Shown piece after piece: positions 62,206-64,000 of a DNA stretch of 64,000 nt. The DNA lies in NCBI RefSeq assembly GCF_014200675.1, contig NZ_JACHCI010000001.1, positions 496,001 through 560,000 on the forward strand. Direction: 5' to 3'. The notes beneath the pieces are model-generated. The model worked only from the letters and a program-made list of their open reading frames with translations. It made no database searches and was not told the origin of the DNA. Origin of the DNA: Janthinobacterium saanense. Lineage in GTDB: Bacteria > Pseudomonadota > Gammaproteobacteria > Burkholderiales > Burkholderiaceae_D. Made by a program: the position numbers and the translations under genes. Numbering within the stretch: position 1 is the stretch's first letter; the number at the start of each line of letters is the position of its first letter.

Positions 62206-64000
62206 TTACTTCAAGGTACGCTGGAACAATTCATCGATACGGCGGTATTCGTCGTACCACGCTTCCGGCTGCACGAAGCCGTGGCGCTCCATCGGGTAGC
62301 TGGCCATTTCCCATTTATCCTTTTTCAGCTCGATCAGGCGCTGCGACAGGCGTACGGAGTCCTGGTAAAACACGTTGTCGTCGATCATGCCGTGCGCGAT
62401 CAAGAGGTTGCCTGTCAGCTTGTCGGCATATTCGATCGGCGACGAGGTTTTATAGGCTTGCGGATCGAGTTCCGGCGTGTTCAGGATATTGGCCGTGTAT
62501 TCGTGGTTGTAGGTGGTCCAGTCGGTCACCGGGCGCAGCGCAGCGCCCGACTTGAACACTTCCGGTGCGCGCATCAGTGCCATCAGGCTCATGAAGCCGC
62601 CATAGCTGCCGCCATAGATGCCCACGTTCTTGATGTCGCCCTGCTGCGTCGCGGCCAGCCAGTTGGCGCCGTCCACAAAGTCTTCCAGCTCAGGGTGGCC
62701 CATCTGGCGGTAGATGGCCGTGCGCCAGGCGCTGCCATAACCGAGCGAGGCGCGGTAGTCGACGTCGAGCACGATAAACCCCTGTTCCACCAGCAGGTTG
62801 TGGAACATCTGTTCACGGAAGTAGACCGGATAGCGTTCCGTTACGTTCTGCAAGTAGCCGGCGCCGTGGGCAAACATCACGACCGGGTATTGTTTACCAG
62901 CTTCCAGCTGGGCCGGGCGATACAGCTTGGCCCAGATCGGCGCCGCGCCATGCGTGGACGGCACTTGCACCAGTTGCGGCATGATCCAGTTGCGTGCCTT
63001 GAAGGCATCGCTGCGGGTATCGGTCAGCACATTCGCCTTGCCGCCTGCGACAGAAATGGTGGCCAGTTGCGGCGGCACATAGCTGCTGGAATAACGCACC
63101 AGCAGCTTGCTGTTGTCGGGCGACAGGCCAAAGTTTTCCACGCCCTTCAAGGACGTCACTTCGCGTTCGCCGCCGTCTTTGGCGGTGGTGGCGCACACTT
63201 CATAGGTGCCGGGCGCTTGCGGGTTGCAGACGAAATAGGCATGCTTGCCGTCGCGGCTCCATTCCACATTGCTTACTTCCCAGTTGCCATGGGTGAGCGC
63301 GCGCGCCGGGGCGGCGCCGGTTTTCGTGTACAGATGGGCGTAGCCGCTTTCCTCGGACAGATACCACAGGGTGGCGTTGTCGGGCAGCCAGCCGAATTCG
63401 TCGGCGCGGCGGTTGACCCAGGCTACGTCGCTGATGCGGTGCGCCGGCACCAGCGTGCCATTGGCCAGGTCGACGGTAGAGATCCAGCGGTCTTTATTAT
63501 CGATGGCGCGCACCAGCACGGCTACCTTGCTGCCATCGTCGGTCCAGGCGATGCCGTCGCGCTGGGCATCGACCGTGACCGGCCGGTTGCCTTTCAACGC
63601 AGGCAGTTTTTGTTCTACGCGCAAAGCGGCCAGCGGATCGGTGGCGATGCCGGGCAGGCTGTCGAAAGCGATCTCGCGCACGGTGCCGGTACGCAGGTCG
63701 GCCAGATGCAGGGTTTGCGCGATCGGCATGTTGCGGCCCACGCGGGTGCGTTCATCATCGATTTCCGGGTAACCCGTTTCCGTGACGTAGCGGGCCAGTT
63801 TGCCGACCTTGCCCTTGTCGGCGCTCTTGTCTTGCGTGACGAACAGCAGCCAGCGGCCGTCCGGCGACAGCGCGCTGCCGGAAATTGTCACCTTGTCGCC
63901 CAGGTAGATCGGTGCGGGCGCGCGGGTGGCGTCGGCACGGCGCTCTTCCTGGCGGCGGTCGCGGCTGGTGTCGCGGTCTTCCTTCTGGCGCGCCAGGTTG
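62206..64000 (-). CDS. S9 family prolyl oligopeptidase/dipeptidyl peptidase-like, C-terminal part (runs off window)
   Basis: At least 598 residues; the frame is open to the window edge, so the N-terminus is missing. A GTG at 63891 is internal. The first part is a beta-propeller (DGRWLLFVTQDKSADKG, GWLPDNATLWYLSEESGYAHLY, DGKHAYFVCNP). The C-terminal alpha/beta hydrolase has the nucleophile in IYGGSYGGFMSLMAL, Asp in AHGMIDDNVFYQDSV and His in ERHGFVQPEAWYDEYRRI. It fits DPP-IV/acylaminoacyl-peptidase-type S9 enzymes. An Arg/Asp-rich segment (KEDRDTSRDRRQEERR) is visible near the right edge. Confidence 0.92.
   Translation of the reverse strand, partial: NLARQKEDRDTSRDRRQEERRADATRAPAPIYLGDKVTISGSALSPDGRWLLFVTQDKSADKGKVGKLARYVTETGYPEIDDERTRVGRNMPIAQTLHLADLRTGTVREIAFDSLPGIATDPLAALRVEQKLPALKGNRPVTVDAQRDGIAWTDDGSKVAVLVRAIDNKDRWISTVDLANGTLVPAHRISDVAWVNRRADEFGWLPDNATLWYLSEESGYAHLYTKTGAAPARALTHGNWEVSNVEWSRDGKHAYFVCNPQAPGTYEVCATTAKDGGEREVTSLKGVENFGLSPDNSKLLVRYSSSYVPPQLATISVAGGKANVLTDTRSDAFKARNWIMPQLVQVPSTHGAAPIWAKLYRPAQLEAGKQYPVVMFAHGAGYLQNVTERYPVYFREQMFHNLLVEQGFIVLDVDYRASLGYGSAWRTAIYRQMGHPELEDFVDGANWLAATQQGDIKNVGIYGGSYGGFMSLMALMRAPEVFKSGAALRPVTDWTTYNHEYTANILNTPELDPQAYKTSSPIEYADKLTGNLLIAHGMIDDNVFYQDSVRLSQRLIELKKDKWEMASYPMERHGFVQPEAWYDEYRRIDELFQRTLK

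Overview
The window looks like chromosomal DNA of a betaproteobacterium of the Oxalobacteraceae (Janthinobacterium/Massilia/Duganella type). The pointers are the high-GC coding style, a czcICBA metal-efflux operon, PEP-CTERM sorted exoproteins, a GTG-started MshQ/DUF6701 protein and several c-di-GMP and chemotaxis sensors. The genus is an inference; there is no rRNA or other taxonomic marker here. Both edges cut genes: tamB on the left and an S9 peptidase on the right. I see no prophage, IS element, integrase, plasmid gene or CRISPR array.

Layout. 1-3.0 kb: tamB (5' part) and tamA, outer-membrane assembly. 3.0-9.5 kb: queC, a large CHASE/PAS/GAF diguanylate cyclase, a small membrane protein, a short proline-rich ORF, a PEP-CTERM protein and an acidic protein of unknown function. 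9.5-17.1 kb: czcA, czcB, czcC and czcI on the minus strand, preceded in the same direction by a secreted MORN-repeat/C13 peptidase. 17.3-22.6 kb: a GAF-GAF histidine kinase, an AT-richer islet with a cytoplasmic trypsin-like protease, and an HD-GYP response regulator. 23-31 kb: DUF3016 protein, thioesterase, lipoprotein sugar dehydrogenase, glutathione-dependent formaldehyde dehydrogenase, GlxA-type regulator, MshQ-like adhesin. 31-37.5 kb: dienelactone hydrolase, SRPBCC protein, M28 peptidase, alpha/beta hydrolase and a DEAD-box helicase with two DbpA-type RNA-binding domains. 38-44 kb: PAS-type chemoreceptor, then a compact minus-strand run (P450, GNAT, MazG-like, two envelope proteins) with a divergent AraC-type regulator. 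44-46.5 kb: an acetolactate synthase large subunit and a divergent Lrp regulator sharing a near-consensus Lrp box. 46.6-50.5 kb: a QFxxD-type PEP-CTERM protein followed after one base by a large S8 peptidase. 50.5-64 kb: crotonase, GIN-domain protein, flavin reductase, NADP-type glutamate dehydrogenase, two paralogous small secreted proteins, lipoproteins, RidA, LysR, FadE, DUF819 protein, tRNA-Phe, S9 peptidase.

How it fits together. Most of the window is housekeeping and environmental-response genes: metal efflux, envelope biogenesis, cyclic-di-GMP turnover and secreted hydrolases. Convergent genes are packed very tightly (4-base overlaps at 9454-9457 and 52700-52703, abutting ends at 57478/57479). 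Shine-Dalgarno motifs settled many starts, and I chose internal ATGs over longer upstream frames where an SD or signal peptide supported them.

The least ordinary items are the MORN-C13 protease upstream of czc, the solitary trypsin-like protease islet with a nearby inverted-repeat element, the tandem DbpA domains, the PEP-CTERM/S8 pair, the 13-bp tandem repeats before the P450, a possible leader peptide overlapping the GNAT start, and the twin small secreted proteins. I could not identify with confidence a wholly new multi-gene system.
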